Origin: Embiotoca jacksoni
Lineage: Eukaryota > Chordata > Actinopteri > Embiotocidae
Length of the DNA: 64,000 nt
Reading direction: 5' to 3'
NCBI GenBank assembly: GCA_022577435.1
Contig: JAKOON010000058.1
Coordinates: 1,705,692-1,769,691 of the forward strand
Below, in pieces: positions 52,384 to 61,120 of the stretch. How positions within the stretch are numbered: position 1 is the stretch's first letter; each line of letters begins with the position of its first letter. The notes below the pieces were generated by a model. The model did not search any database and was not told the DNA's origin. It saw nothing but the letters and a program-made list of their open reading frames with translations. Made by a program: the position numbers and the translations under genes.

Positions 52384-55300
52384 TAATAATAATCTCGTGA
52401 ATAATGAAACCTAATTGAATGTTTTCCATGATCATAGTTTCATTTATCCGCACACACTGTTCATGTCCATTATTACTCAAGACAAGTAGTTCTTGCTTTG
52501 AAGAAACTTTCGGAATCGTCTGGTCTCCCCAGTAGAGGCTGCAGGATTCATGAGGTGTGTAGAGGCACAGAGAAGTGTGTCAGCTGTGAGCTGTACTTGA
52601 CCTGCTCACTGGTTTCCAGACTCTGTACAAGACGCAGGTTCGTGAACTGAAGGAGGAATGTGAGGAGAGGAACAAACTCTACAAAGACGTGCAGCAGTCG
52701 CTGCAGGAGCTGCAGGAGGAGAGGTGGGTCTCGCTGTTTGAAAATATTGAATAAAATAGATATATTCACTTTAAACTTCAAGACTTTACTGGCTGTTTTT
52801 TGAAACTTAAACAAAACCAAGACAAATGAAAGATCTGAAAAAGTCAATTTATTCATCTCTGAATAACACGTTTGTTCATTTTGGATTTATGGACGTTTCA
52901 GTGTTGGATTTATGTTTTGAATTTGTTCCAGGGACTCTTTGGCCGCTCAACTGGAGATCACGCTGACGAAGGCTGACTCGGAGCAGCTGGCGCGCTCCAT
53001 CGCTGAGGAGCAGTACTCAGACCTGGAGAAGGAGAAGATAATGAAGGAGCTGGAGCTGAAGGAGATGATGGCCCGCCATCGTCAAGAGCTCGTTGAGAAG
53101 GACATCACCATCAGCTCGGTGAGTTGCAGCAGCGCCCGTCTCCAACATGTTTTTGTATTATCGGCACTTCAACAGCTGTTTCTGATGTGTTGGTAAGTAA
53201 CTCAACTGTTCATCACTTTTAGATAAAGAGGGTCATTTTCCTCATTGCTGTCGTAATACAATATGATGCACATCTCATGCAAATAAAGGTCCTAAGTAAA
53301 AAAAAAAGAAAAGAAGACTGATATGAGTTTAGGTTGCTGCTTCAGACAGCTTCGACAGTGCTCACTATGACCCATAACAGTGAACATGACAGTATTTTTC
53401 CTGTTTCGTGCAGCTGGAGGAGGCAAACAGGACTCTGACCAGTGACGTCGCCAACCTGGCCAATGAGAAGGAAGAGCTGAACAACAAACTGAAGGAAGCA
53501 GTGGAAGGTAATTAACAGTGTTTAAAGGTGTAATGTGTAATCATTTAATATTGTCATCAGAGTCATCATTTTATATTTGTGTGTCTTTTTTCTTCAGAAT
53601 CAGACAAGTCGAAGGACTGGGAGCAGCAGATAGGCCAGATGAGACAGATGTTTGAGAAGCAGCTGCAGTCAGAGAGGACGCTGAAGACTCAGGTCGGTGC
53701 TTTTAAGAACATAACGCACAACGTGACCAGTGACCACTGAACCTAATGGCACCATTCATGTGATAAATTCGACTATTTTCCCAAGTTTTCTTTTACCCTG
53801 AAAAGACCTGACCCCGTGGTGCTCGCCTCCTTTCACAGGCCGTCAATAAGCTGGCGGAGATCATGAACAGGAAGGAAGTGCGTGGCGGAGGCAGTCGCCG
53901 TGGTAACGACACGGACATGCGGCGAAAGGAGAAAGAGAACAGGAAGCTGCAGCTGGAGCTGAGGTCGGAGAAGGAAAAGCTCAACAGCAGCATCATCAAA
54001 TACCAGAGAGAGATCAATGAAATGCAGGCAGTAAGTGAGAATCACCCACATTTCGATTAGTTTCTTCAGTCTCGTGGTTTCTCCGGCTGAGAGAAGATAC
54101 TCTGCTCCGATATCTTTAACTGTACGTTGCTTCTTCTCTTGTTTTTAACGCGCAGCAACTGGCGGATGAGAGTCTGATGCGTGTTGAGCTGCAGATGGCT
54201 CTGGACAGTAAGGACAGTGACATCGAGCAGCTGAGGAACCTCTTGCAGTCGCTCAGTGTTCAGTCAATGGACTCGGCCAGCGTCAGCAGCGGGCCGGAGT
54301 TTGATGCCGATGATGCGTACACAGGTAAACGCTTGGCAACTGTAAATACAGCAGCGTTTTTCAGTAGTTCTGACAGGACATGCATTTCATTTCAGCGTAG
54401 TTTACACACTTTTGCTTCAAACAAATCTAAACATAATGGATTTATACACTTCTTTCAGTTCGTATCAAACGCTTGTAAATACGATATTCAGTTCACTCCT
54501 GGGATGTGAAAGTCAAGCAACTATTTATTTTGCTTTTGTTTGTTGTTTTGAATAACCACTATTTCAGGATAAGATTATCTGTTTGCTTTTATTTGTAATA
54601 GTTCATGTTCCTAACTCTCTCTCAGAAACGAGGCTCGAGGGTTGGCTGTCTCTTCCCGTCAGAAACAACACCAAGAAGTTTGGCTGGGAGAAGAAGGTAT
54701 GAATAAAACCCCTGAAGCTGCTTCAATCATGTGAAACGGAGTCTCGCTGATTAACGTGAGTCTTTATCATGTCTCTCCTGTTGCTGTAGTATGTTGTCGT
54801 AAGCAGCAAGAAGATTCTCTTCTATAAGAGCGAGCAGGACAAAGAGCAGTCCATCCCTTACATGGTGCTCGACATCGAGTGAGTGTGACACCTGAACGCA
54901 CCTCCGCTGAGAGGACACCCATCAGATCATTTCTTGTAGAGACATTTTCTGTTGGATTGAGTTGCATCGTTTCAAACACTTTGATAAAGAAGCATCACAA
55001 TACTTGTTTCCATCACACAGCAAACTCTTCCACGTGAGGCCTGTCACTCAAACCGACGTGTACCGCGCCGACGCCAAAGAGATTCCCAGGATATTCCAGG
55101 TCTGCACCCGCATTGCTTTATTCGTTTTATTGTTGAACTTCTGGGTGATATAGATAGTTCTTGAAAAAAAAAGATGAAAACAGCTTAAATTTAGTTGAAA
55201 ACCCTCCTTCTCTGTCCTCCTCCCCAGATTCTTTATGCCAACGAAGGCGAAAGCAAAAAGGAGCCCGAGTTCCCTGTGGAGTCGCTGGCCATCGGAGAGA

Positions 55301-58300
55301 AGTCCAGCTACATCTGCCACAAAGGCCACGAGTTCATCCCCACGCTCTACCACTTCCCCACCAACTGCGAGGCGTGCACCAAGCCGCTGTGGAACATGTT
55401 CAAGCCGCCGCCGGCTCTGGAGTGCCGGCGCTGCCACATCAAGTGCCACAAGGACCACATGGACAAGAAGGAGGAGATCATCGCCCCCTGCAAAGGTAGG
55501 ACGCTCCAGTCCAGGGTTTTATCAACGGACTGATCTGTGAACTGAGAAGTGCAGGTCACTCAGGCCCTCCAGGAAAGTGCGAATAATTGACACAAATTCA
55601 AGCAATATCTGCGGGAGCTTGTCATTTTTTTTTTTTTTTTTTTTTTTTATTCTCGCAATTCCCCCCCCCCAAAAAAGACAGCTGTGCTGAAAATATTACA
55701 CAATAAAGTAGTCTTTTCAAACAAAACTCACTATTAACACAAATAATCATTTACAACCAGCAGGGATCTCCTCTTCTCCTCTCAGCACCAAAACAAACTC
55801 ACAAACAGGAATGAGCAGAAAACCTGGAAGTGACAGAGTTTGTGGAAATGTGGTCTTCACAATAAAATGATCGAATTAAATGCTTATTTTCAAAGGAAGT
55901 GATTAAATATTACTATATGTTTAATTAGTTTTGTACGCGTCAAGTTGTAAGAGACTCCACTTTGGCCTATGTGTTGACTTAACATAAATTAAACACCATT
56001 TAAAGCTCTTATTTTGACAGCACATGTAGTCGTTGTTTCTATATTAGTCACAGACTCCATTTTGTAAAGCTACATCACTATTATGACTTTTTTGGTTACT
56101 TTGAGTCACATGGTTTTCTAAGTTCAATAAAAGATTATAAATAAAATATGTCTGCGATGTGCAGCATGATTATTATCAAAAGAAGTGATTACATATTGTT
56201 AGGTAGTGCTTAAAAAGATATATTATTAAAAAAAAAAAATGCTCCACTTGTGATTTTTTTTCTAATTCCTTCACTTAAAAACTGCAAAAAATGTTTGTTT
56301 TTTTTATCAAATCTGCCGCACCATCAGGCATTTTTTAAACTCCCCAAAAAATGCTAAATCCTGGAAGGACCAGCCACTGAGGACAGGTGCAGCCTCAGTG
56401 CAGCTTTTTCAGGTTTACAACAGACATTGCTAATGAAAATAAAAGTGTCGATGCTGAAGATTTGACCCGTCTTCTCCCACCAGTGAACTACGACGTGTCC
56501 ACCGCCAAGAACCTGCTGGTGCTGGCCGTGTCCCAGGAGGAGCAGCAGAAGTGGGTGAGCCGGCTGGTGAAGAAGATCCCGAAGAAGCCGCCGCCGCCGG
56601 AGCACTTTGCGCGCTCCTCGCCGCGCGCCTCCATGAAGGTTCAGCCCAGCCAGTCCATGAGGAGGCCCAGCCGACAGCTGCCCACCAGCAAGAGCAGGTA
56701 GCAGAGGACGCACCAAACTAAAGAGCCGTTATACTTCAGCAACACACTAATACATTCTACATGTTATTGAGACACATTAGAAGGACATGCAGGAGGAAGA
56801 ATAGGCTGTGGGTTTTAATACACGATAAAAAGCAGATTCAAAGGACAAGTATCGAAGTACTAGACTTGTATTTTTTTTTTTACTTTGGGCCTGAAAATAC
56901 TCGTCTCCTCCATCGTGCACCGAGAGTTACCCAAAGCAACCAAAGCTATAAGACATTTCTGCACACGTTGGATATTATTTATCCAGATGAGCTGTTTTTT
57001 AAGTGATTATTACCTGTTTTTATTTGTAGAGTGATTATCTGCGGAGCTTCAGTCTTCATATATGTTGGGATTATTGCAGAAGATGATTGACTGTTTTTAA
57101 TTTTCCCTTCTGGTCAGAACAGTCCTGCACTTTAAAGGAGGAGACTTTATTTTACGGATACTAGTGTGTGTGTTCAGTAGTCGTCACATGGCCATGAAAA
57201 CCAATCTCCCCTTTCAGATTGGAGGACTTCAGTCTTCAGGACTGGCACTGGGCGTTGGATGATATCGATGATGATTGTTCCTCTATGCATTTCTGATGAC
57301 CACATATGGTAACACTGTGTGCAGTGTGTGCTGTGCAGTGCCGACCATGAAAAAAACATGAGAAGCAGAATGCTGTTTGTGTGGTGGAACTGTAAAAACG
57401 TCTCTTATCACGTCCACCACCTGATGTCATTTGCTCACTGGTCACATTATCCTGTTAACTCCATTTTAAAATGGTCTCCCCCCTGGTGACGTTACCTCCT
57501 CTAACGTCAGCCCTCGCAGGTCAAATGGCATCAAAATGAGTCGAGAAGACTCCGGCAGTCACTGACTACCAATGACGACTTCTCCCGTCGGCTTCTTCCT
57601 TTGCGCTGACTCAGATCCTGAATGTGTGTCTATGTTTGTTTACCACTTTGTTGGCACTTTGAGGTGGTGAATACACACATGCAGGTGGTGAATACACATG
57701 GACGTTTTGGGATCCGTTCATCTCATAGTTGGGATCACTTTTCCAATGGGTGGAAATTGAAGCAGATGTATGGATCTAAGATATCTTAGACTATCATGGG
57801 TTATATTTATTTGATATACTAAGTACATTATCACTTTATACCAAAGCGGGACTTGGGCATAGTTGGTCCAAATACGACTTGACTCTTATCATCTTGTATA
57901 TCAGGAAAAAAGGTTCAAATGTATATATTTATTTTATATTGTTTGTGCTATAAAACGAATAAAAGTAACGCAAATTTTTTTTTTTAGATTTTTGATTTAA
58001 AATAAATGTCGGGAAACATTTAACTCTTAGAATTCGATGAACGCAAAGTGCATTCAAACATGCTCCTCTTGTCAGTAAAATAGCGCAGCGAGTATTCATC
58101 ACAGAGATGTAATGCTGATCCTGTGAAACTGGACAACCTGAACTTTCCAAAATGTCCAATCTGTGCTGTACGACCAGGCGTTTGCAAAGATAATTGAAGT
58201 TGCGTCATCATTACTCTCTGCATGAAGCAGTGCGTCCATCTCCACCTCCCCTTCTACTCTTAATTGAATAATTCTCAAAGTCCTGGTCGCTTCATAAAAT

Positions 58301-58934
58301 GCTGAATATCTAAATAAACCAGCGAGTCCCTGGTTTGGGTTCCTGGCCACACGGAGTCATTCATTACATTTATTTTCCATTATCCACTAAACATATATTT
58401 TTTTTAAACTGCCGAGTCACACAGTGTCACACAAACATGGTTCTGATATTGTCAGCTTATAGACAATCTCCCCTACTCAACTATGAAAAGATATCGCCAC
58501 TGACAATATTTGCTGGTGAGATACATGTAGAAACATACCAATTTCATAAGATGAAATAAAAAAATGTTCCTTGATATAAAGGCTAATGTACAAAATCTCT
58601 TTAAGTATTATCAACTTAAATAATGACAGATTTGATGGCCTTGCGTGTACTAGCATGAATATATAGCATGAATGGGGAGCCTCAACAATGACCAAGACAT
58701 GAGCTTAAAAGTGAAGGTAGTGAAATCGCCCTGAAAGTAGCCCGGAGTTCAAAAGGCTCTAAAATCCAGGATCGTCTCTCCTGTTGTCTGAAGTTCAGCC
58801 GCAGCCTTGGTTTGACAGTTGTGCAACAGGATGACTTCACCGTACCATTAAATCACAGTGCAACCTTCCAGACATAACATTAAATATTTAGTGAGATTAA
58901 CCTTGCCTCTGTTTGTCTCTCCTCCTCCAGTTAA
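21344..58934 (+). CDS. rock2: Rho-associated coiled-coil kinase 2 (complete, 32 coding exons)
   Basis: RhoA effector Ser/Thr kinase (AGC family) that raises actomyosin contractility by phosphorylating myosin light chain, its phosphatase subunit and LIM kinase. Exons: 21344-21442, 38000-38081, 38200-38300, 39208-39345, 39571-39831, 41153-41297, 41477-41615, 42037-42128, 43266-43425, 43550-43604, 44892-44980, 45070-45118, 45546-45681, 46504-46595, 47004-47250, 48892-48998, 50306-50465, 50715-50875, 51816-52000, 52086-52155, 52620-52723, 52932-53118, 53414-53507, 53598-53692, 53839-54030, 54156-54324, 54626-54696, 54790-54878, 55021-55099, 55228-55495, 56484-56697, 58931-58934. All junctions keep phase, giving 1377 residues (human ROCK2 is 1388). 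The tail RASMKVQPSQSMRRPSRQL and the IRDPRS N-terminal motif indicate ROCK2, not ROCK1. Whether it is rock2a or rock2b cannot be settled here. The only soft spots are exon 32 (see its entry), a GAG acceptor for exon 8, and a weak GTCCGT donor for exon 19. Confidence 0.96.
25810..26025 (+). repeat. Short teleost interspersed repeat, copy B
   Basis: Best preserved copy of the family also seen at 3385, 32190 and 41645. In order it carries TGGACATTTGGGGAATTAAG, a GAT/ATACGACT block, GCAGCTGGTTAGCTTAGCGT, and TATCTCATTTGTTTAATTCC. No coding capacity. Confidence 0.7.
26628..26950. repeat. Retroposon tail-like teleost repeat
   Basis: Starts AATCAGAATCAGAAACTC and contains CACCTTTATTGGCAACGTAT, followed by GCATGTGGGTAAAAACTGGT. 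This matches the order of a dispersed teleost repeat whose hallmark is an AATCAGAATCAG start before CTTTATTGG. It is degenerate and non-coding; assignment to a particular LINE clade is not possible from sequence alone. Confidence 0.6.
27786..27808. repeat. (CA)n microsatellite
   Basis: CA dinucleotide run of 23 bp in rock2 intron 1. Confidence 0.95.
28275..28301. repeat. Poly(T) tract
   Basis: Uninterrupted run of 27 T on the plus strand, in rock2 intron 1. It could be the reverse-strand tail of a retroposon, but I see no recognisable body next to it. Confidence 0.95.
28650..28990 (+). mobile_element. hAT-like non-autonomous element relic (CTGCAACTA family)
   Basis: Begins AAGGCTGCAACTACTGAGGA and continues TTAATCCATTAGTTGTTTGG, AATGCCAGAAAATTGTGAAA, AAAGATATTCAGTTTATTAT and CACATTTAAGAAGCTGGAAT. 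The order matches a very abundant teleost non-autonomous DNA element. The 3' terminus is decayed into A-rich sequence and the closing inverted repeat is not clear. Confidence 0.7.
29313..29367. repeat. (AC)n microsatellite
   Basis: AC dinucleotide run of 55 bp in rock2 intron 1. Confidence 0.97.
31683..31715. repeat. (GTT)n microsatellite
   Basis: Eleven uninterrupted trinucleotide units in rock2 intron 1. Confidence 0.96.
32190..32330 (-). repeat. Short teleost interspersed repeat, copy C
   Basis: Plus strand shows CCCCCGTTTCCAGTTTTTGT followed by GCTAAGCTAAGCTAACCAGT, the reverse complement of the TTAGCTTAGC core of copy B. Truncated at both sides relative to copy B. Confidence 0.65.
33890..34260. 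promoter_or_regulatory. CpG-dense island inside rock2 intron 1
   Basis: About 370 bp that is far richer in GC and CpG than its surroundings (for example AAGCGGCGCTGCGGTCCGAC near 33921). It lies 3.7 kb upstream of exon 2. It contains a plus-strand open frame 33914-34135 of basic, Glu/Arg-rich composition with no family resemblance, probably a by-product of purine-rich sequence. I infer a possible alternative promoter or untranslated first exon; no donor joining in phase to exon 2 is obvious. Confidence 0.4.
34870..34969. repeat. (GT)n microsatellite with GC interruptions
   Basis: About 100 bp of GT units interrupted by GC dinucleotides, in rock2 intron 1. Alternating purine-pyrimidine of this length is prone to Z-DNA. 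Confidence 0.97.
36920..37205. repeat. Probable teleost interspersed repeat
   Basis: Contains AGACTGTGTATAAAAATGGA, AAATATGGTCACTTCTGGCT and GGCTTCAAAATGCCAGATCA in an order I know from dispersed teleost repeats. No coding capacity and no clear termini. Confidence 0.45.
38383..39060 (+). mobile_element. Long non-autonomous teleost repeat in rock2 intron 3
   Basis: Contains in order: TTCAGTTTTATTCATATAGG, TATTATAGAGAGGAACCCAA, CAGAACCAGGCCCAGAGGTG, CTACCTCGACCGGTTGGATT, GAAGCCTCATCTTAAAATTA, and GGAACCACAAGGATGTCTGC. This matches the order of a long dispersed repeat very common in teleosts. It fills most of the 0.9 kb intron between exons 3 and 4. No transposase frame is left. Confidence 0.75.
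40142..40749 (-). mobile_element. Internally deleted mariner-family transposon relic
   Basis: Left end GAAGGTCGGCTCAAAAAGTT and reverse-complemented right end GAAGGGTCGATCAAAAAGTT are inverted repeats of about 20 bp or more. A TA sits directly left (40140-40141) but the right side reads AG, so the TA target duplication is decayed. On the minus strand near 40545-40590 is QRVHIKLCIKIGEIS, resembling the N-terminal start of mariner/SETMAR-type transposases. Near 40212-40244 is GIYFEGD, resembling their C-terminus. The body is only about 0.6 kb, with stops, so most of the catalytic domain is gone. It sits in rock2 intron 5. Confidence 0.72.
41645..41765 (+). repeat. Short teleost interspersed repeat, copy D
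   Basis: Starts GGGACAGTTTGACATTATGG and continues with TTCTTGCAGAGAGTTAAAGC and then CATCTGTTTAATCTAG. It shares the start and end words of copy B but lacks the GGTTAGCTTAGC core, so it is internally deleted. It lies in rock2 intron 7. Confidence 0.55.
42380..42890 (-). repeat. Probable degenerate teleost repeat in rock2 intron 8
   Basis: Read on the minus strand, this stretch runs from ATTGCCTGAGTGTCCAGCGT through AGGCATCCCTGTACCATACA to an A/T-rich tail. Composition and word order suggest an old reverse-oriented interspersed repeat. The longest minus frame (42581-42883) has no protein resemblance. Weaker call than the other repeats. Confidence 0.35.
43266..43604 (+). other. rock2: rock2 AGC C-terminal extension, exons 9-10
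   Basis: Encodes the extension after the kinase core, with VAPVVPELSSDIDTSNFDEI followed by the DDKGDVETFP turn and the hydrophobic motif FVGFTY at about residues 396-401. The motif is needed for kinase dimer packing in ROCK proteins. Exon 9 ends with CA|GTAAAT inside a glutamine codon; failure to splice would meet TAA at once. Confidence 0.93.
44249..44281. repeat. (ATT)n microsatellite
   Basis: Eleven ATT units in rock2 intron 10. Nothing else is evident in this 1.3 kb intron. Confidence 0.95.
45682..46503 (+). other. rock2 intron 13
   Basis: AT-rich intron with no recognised repeat or exon. Confidence 0.7.
47251..48891 (+). other. rock2 intron 15
   Basis: Contains an A-rich segment at about 47560-47720 and a (GT)n array at 47779-47816. 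The region around 47515-47720 could be an old retroposon tail but I could not establish it. No exon seen. Confidence 0.6.
47779..47816. repeat. (GT)n microsatellite
   Basis: GT dinucleotide run of 38 bp in rock2 intron 15. Confidence 0.96.
49490..49955. mobile_element. Degenerate DNA-transposon relic in rock2 intron 16
   Basis: Contains TTTAGTACGTACTGCAGCTG, GCATGTAGCATGTATACAAC, GAGACATACTACTTTTATCA and later GCAAAGCATTGTGGGTCACA and AACATACTATGTAGTGGGAG. These palindromic TAC/GTA-rich words occur in a teleost DNA-transposon family similar to the element at 14454-14986. Termini are not clear enough to define inverted repeats. Confidence 0.45.
50876..51815 (+). other. rock2 intron 18
   Basis: AT-rich intron with an A tract near 51706-51720. 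I see no recognisable repeat or additional exon. Confidence 0.65.
52346..52393. repeat. (TAA)n microsatellite
   Basis: About 16 TAA units with one CAA interruption, in rock2 intron 20. Confidence 0.95.
54626..56697 (+). other. rock2: rock2 split PH domain with inserted C1, exons 27-31
   Basis: The first PH half starts at ETRLEGWLSLPVRN (residue 1137). The C1 insert spans about 1250-1304 with zinc ligands H1250, C1263, C1266, C1282, C1285, C1289, H1293 and C1304 all present in order. The second PH half follows with YDVSTAKNLLVLAVSQEEQ and EQQKWVSRLVKKIPKK. The unit binds membrane lipid and helps autoinhibition; the C1 of ROCK is atypical and not a diacylglycerol receptor. The tail carries RASMKVQPSQSMRRPSRQL, a ROCK2 signature. 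Confidence 0.95.
55561..56377. mobile_element. TIR-flanked hAT-like element filling rock2 intron 30
   Basis: The left end CAGGCCCTCCAGGAAAGTGC and the reverse complement of the right end CTGGTCCTTCCAGGATTTAG share C-GG-CCT-CCAGGA, so they read as imperfect terminal inverted repeats. The interior is AT-rich with a T tract at 55626-55649 and no transposase frame. It occupies most of the 988 bp intron between the C1-encoding exon and the last PH exon. Confidence 0.5.
56698..58930 (+). other. rock2: Proposed rock2 intron 31, or alternative 3' UTR
   Basis: In the favoured model this is an intron from AG|GTAGCA (56697/56698) to the strong acceptor TCTCTCCTCCTCCAG at 58930. If unspliced, translation ends one codon later with AGG TAG (stop 56699-56701) and the transcript could use AATAAA at 57958-57963. 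Both forms may exist. The sequence is otherwise unique, without recognised repeats or protein resemblance. Confidence 0.55.
57958..57963 (+). terminator. rock2: Possible alternative rock2 poly(A) signal
   Basis: AATAAA about 1.26 kb after the read-through TAG stop, following AT-rich sequence and preceding a T tract. It would serve only the unspliced-terminal-intron isoform. Confidence 0.35.
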
Positions 58935-60398
58935 CCTTGCTCGGCAGTGTGGTGCATCTCCGAGGTGGCGGGGGTGTGTTTCCTCCTAAATCAAAGACTG
59001 TATACAAAGCTCTGTTTGCAGATCAGCACACTGAACTCCAACATCACTTCACCCACCCCCGCACCCCCCCCCACCCCCGCCCACCCCCCCGCCCTGCTTC
59101 AAGCCTCTGAGAGCCACAAAGTCTGTCTTCCCCCCCTCTGTTCAACTTTGTATCCCGGACACTTACAAACCGGGCGGCTCGTAAACACAGAAGTCAAAGT
59201 CTTCTCTGGGGTCCTCGGCCGGAGCGATTTGGTGTCTCCGTGGCTGGAGTGGCTCGTTCAGCCCCCGCACAGCAGAGGAGAACTCTCGTAGGCGTGACTG
59301 AGGCCGGCCACAAGGGGATGAAACTTTACCTCAACAGTTCTCACCAGGACACACGGTCTGATTGAAGGACCCGACAGGACAACTCCTCGCCGTCACCTTG
59401 GGGGATTCTTGTGGCCAAAAAAAAAAAAAAGGACGTTCTTGTGTTTAATGATTATGAAGGGTTTAATGGGGAACACTACACTCAGAAGATTTCTGTATTT
59501 TGTCAGCTTAAAAAAACCCACAGCTGAGGTTGTTGAACTTGATCCTGGATGGAGGGTCTGTACTTTTCAAGCTCTTTACCATAATGATTGTAGCTTCTTT
59601 GCTCCACACAGTTCTGCTTTCAGGTGCGTGTCTGCGGGGGTCACAGGATCTTGAATAAGGTACTTAAGCAAATGAGCTGTGACTTGTTGGAAGGACATTC
59701 AGGCGGGGAGGGAGTGTCACATCCCTCCTGGGTTTGAGCAAATAATTCCTTGAGTGCCTCTTATTCAGATTTTCTGACTCGGGCGTCGCTCTGAACCACC
59801 GGTTCGTCGGACGGCATTAGACGGAGGGGGCCGCACACGAGATCCTCACAATCCCATAATACAAACCTGCACTGTCAGTTCTGAGGGGTTAATGTTTACT
59901 GAATCCAAGGGGTGCACCGTTAATGCTTCTCTGATCCGAGCTCTGCTCCTTTTGTTGCTTTGAATGTACATCTGGGCGTCACCAGAGACGACACACAGGC
60001 ATTGTATTACGTGTATCCAAATATACTTGACTGAAGCCCCCTTTTTATTTCATCACCAACTCCTCTGAGTGAACTTGCATGCGTTTGCTTTTTCAGGACC
60101 TCGTGCTCGAGTGCCGTCACCCTACAGGCCACCGCCTACAAGCAAATGTCATTTTGTTTTCTTTATTCAGCCTTAAATGTAGAAATGAGAGGAAGTCCAC
60201 CAGTAAGAAGCAGAAACAATGAAGGTATGCAATCATATCCTGGTCCACCAGTCAAGTACTGAGCAGCACTATACCATTCAAAGTTTTTCTAAAAGTGTTT
60301 GTCCTGATATTTTTGTATTAAAAGTAACCAGACTCAGAGTTTGGACACTTCGTTGTGTGTATGTGACTTATAGCAGGTGGAGAGTAAACTCTGTGAGT

Positions 60399-60429
60399 GT
60401 GCGTGAGTGTGTGTATGTGCGTGTGTGTG

Positions 60430-60463
<34 letters not shown>
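60399..60463. repeat. (GT)n microsatellite in rock2 3' UTR
   Basis: Imperfect GT array with AT and GC interruptions, about 65 bp, within the proposed 3' UTR. Confidence 0.95.
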
Positions 60464-60641
60464 CTCTCTCCTTTACCCAAGAAGCATGTTTTATACATAT
60501 AAATATACACAGTATATATTTTACATGCCATACAGTGCACATTATATTATTTATACAGCCTTGTCCACTTTGTATTTAAGGGCTCTACATCCAGATTGCA
60601 TGTTTGCTACCAAACAGCTCTATAATAATAACCACTTCAAC

Positions 60642-60647
60642 AATAAA
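60642..60647 (+). terminator. rock2: rock2 distal poly(A) signal
   Basis: AATAAAGACATGG context followed by T/GT-rich sequence. It is the last plus-strand signal before the convergent slc66a3 gene; cleavage is expected at about 60660. Confidence 0.6.
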
Positions 60648-60793
60648 GACATGGATGTGCCTTTTGGTTTTGGATTATTTTTCTCTGTCTTGGATGCTGT
60701 AAATTCTTTAGAGCTGCACAAGTTGAGTGATTTAAAAAAAAAAAAAAAAATTCATGAATAACACTGAAATAAGCAAATTGGAAGAATGTTTGG

Positions 60794-60799
60794 TTTATT
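60794..60799 (-). terminator. slc66a3: slc66a3 poly(A) signal
   Basis: TTTATT on the plus strand is AATAAA on the minus strand, about 320 bp past the slc66a3 stop codon. Cleavage would fall near 60775, leaving roughly 110 bp to the rock2 end. Confidence 0.6.
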
Positions 60800-61120
60800 A
60801 AAATAGTTCATAAAATAACTTCACATTTATAAAAGCTTTTTAAAATACAGTATTTCTTATCCTGAGTAGGACGATCTCAGTTGTACTATCAGATATGAGT
60901 ATTTTGCTCAGTCAGTATAAAGAAGCATTTGTTCTCATTACAGGTTCATTTTTACACACTGGAATGTCAGAGGAAAAAATGTGTGGATTTAATTAAAAAA
61001 AAAAAACAACATGTAAAAAAGTCTTGCAACAGCTGCTAAGATAACCGTTGTTTTAATGACTGATGCAGCAAAATGTGAAGAATGAACTTCAGTCAGCTCC
61101 ACGATGCAACTCTGAAGACG
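60800..61120 (-). other. slc66a3: slc66a3 3' UTR
   Basis: AT-rich sequence from the TAA stop at 61121-61123 to the poly(A) signal at 60794. No other feature seen. Confidence 0.6.

Larger units (their letters stand above)
44892..54324 (+). other. rock2: rock2 coiled-coil and Rho-binding exons 11-26
   Basis: Exons 11-26 encode about residues 425-1136, Glu/Lys/Leu/Gln-rich sequence typical of a long parallel coiled coil that dimerises ROCK and sets its reach from the membrane. Conserved landmarks include LKDQLE-like GLRDQLDDMKRRNQNS (exon 14), VKNLTLKIEQETQKR (exon 19), LEAEQYFSTLYKTQVRELKEE (split over exons 20-21), and TKADSEQLARSIAEEQYSDL (exon 22). The Rho-binding segment AVNKLAEIMNRKE begins exon 25 (residue 1017). 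No exon is missing relative to the family. Confidence 0.93.
58931..60665 (+). other. rock2: Proposed rock2 terminal exon: last base of Ser codon, stop, 3' UTR
   Basis: Starts TTAACC directly after a long pyrimidine tract and CAG. Joined to ...AGC AG from exon 31 it gives AGC AGT TAA, so the protein ends SKSS, close to NKPS of human ROCK2 and KTS of ROCK1. The remaining 1.7 kb would be 3' UTR ending at AATAAA 60642-60647. The region contains GC-rich sequence (59050-59300) and a GT microsatellite, and no independent gene. Confidence is limited because only four coding bases are involved and the GTAGCA donor is not strong. Confidence 0.6.

Noticed and set aside
54325..54625. An alternative muscle-type rock2 exon in the intron before the PH domain
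   Set aside because: Mammalian ROCK2 has an optional exon here, but the open frame in this 301 bp intron reads directly on from exon 26 and shows no resemblance or second splice pair that I can support.
60219..60761. A 180-codon frame near the end of rock2
   Set aside because: It runs through a GT microsatellite (Val/Cys run) and the 3' UTR poly(A) region; no family resemblance.
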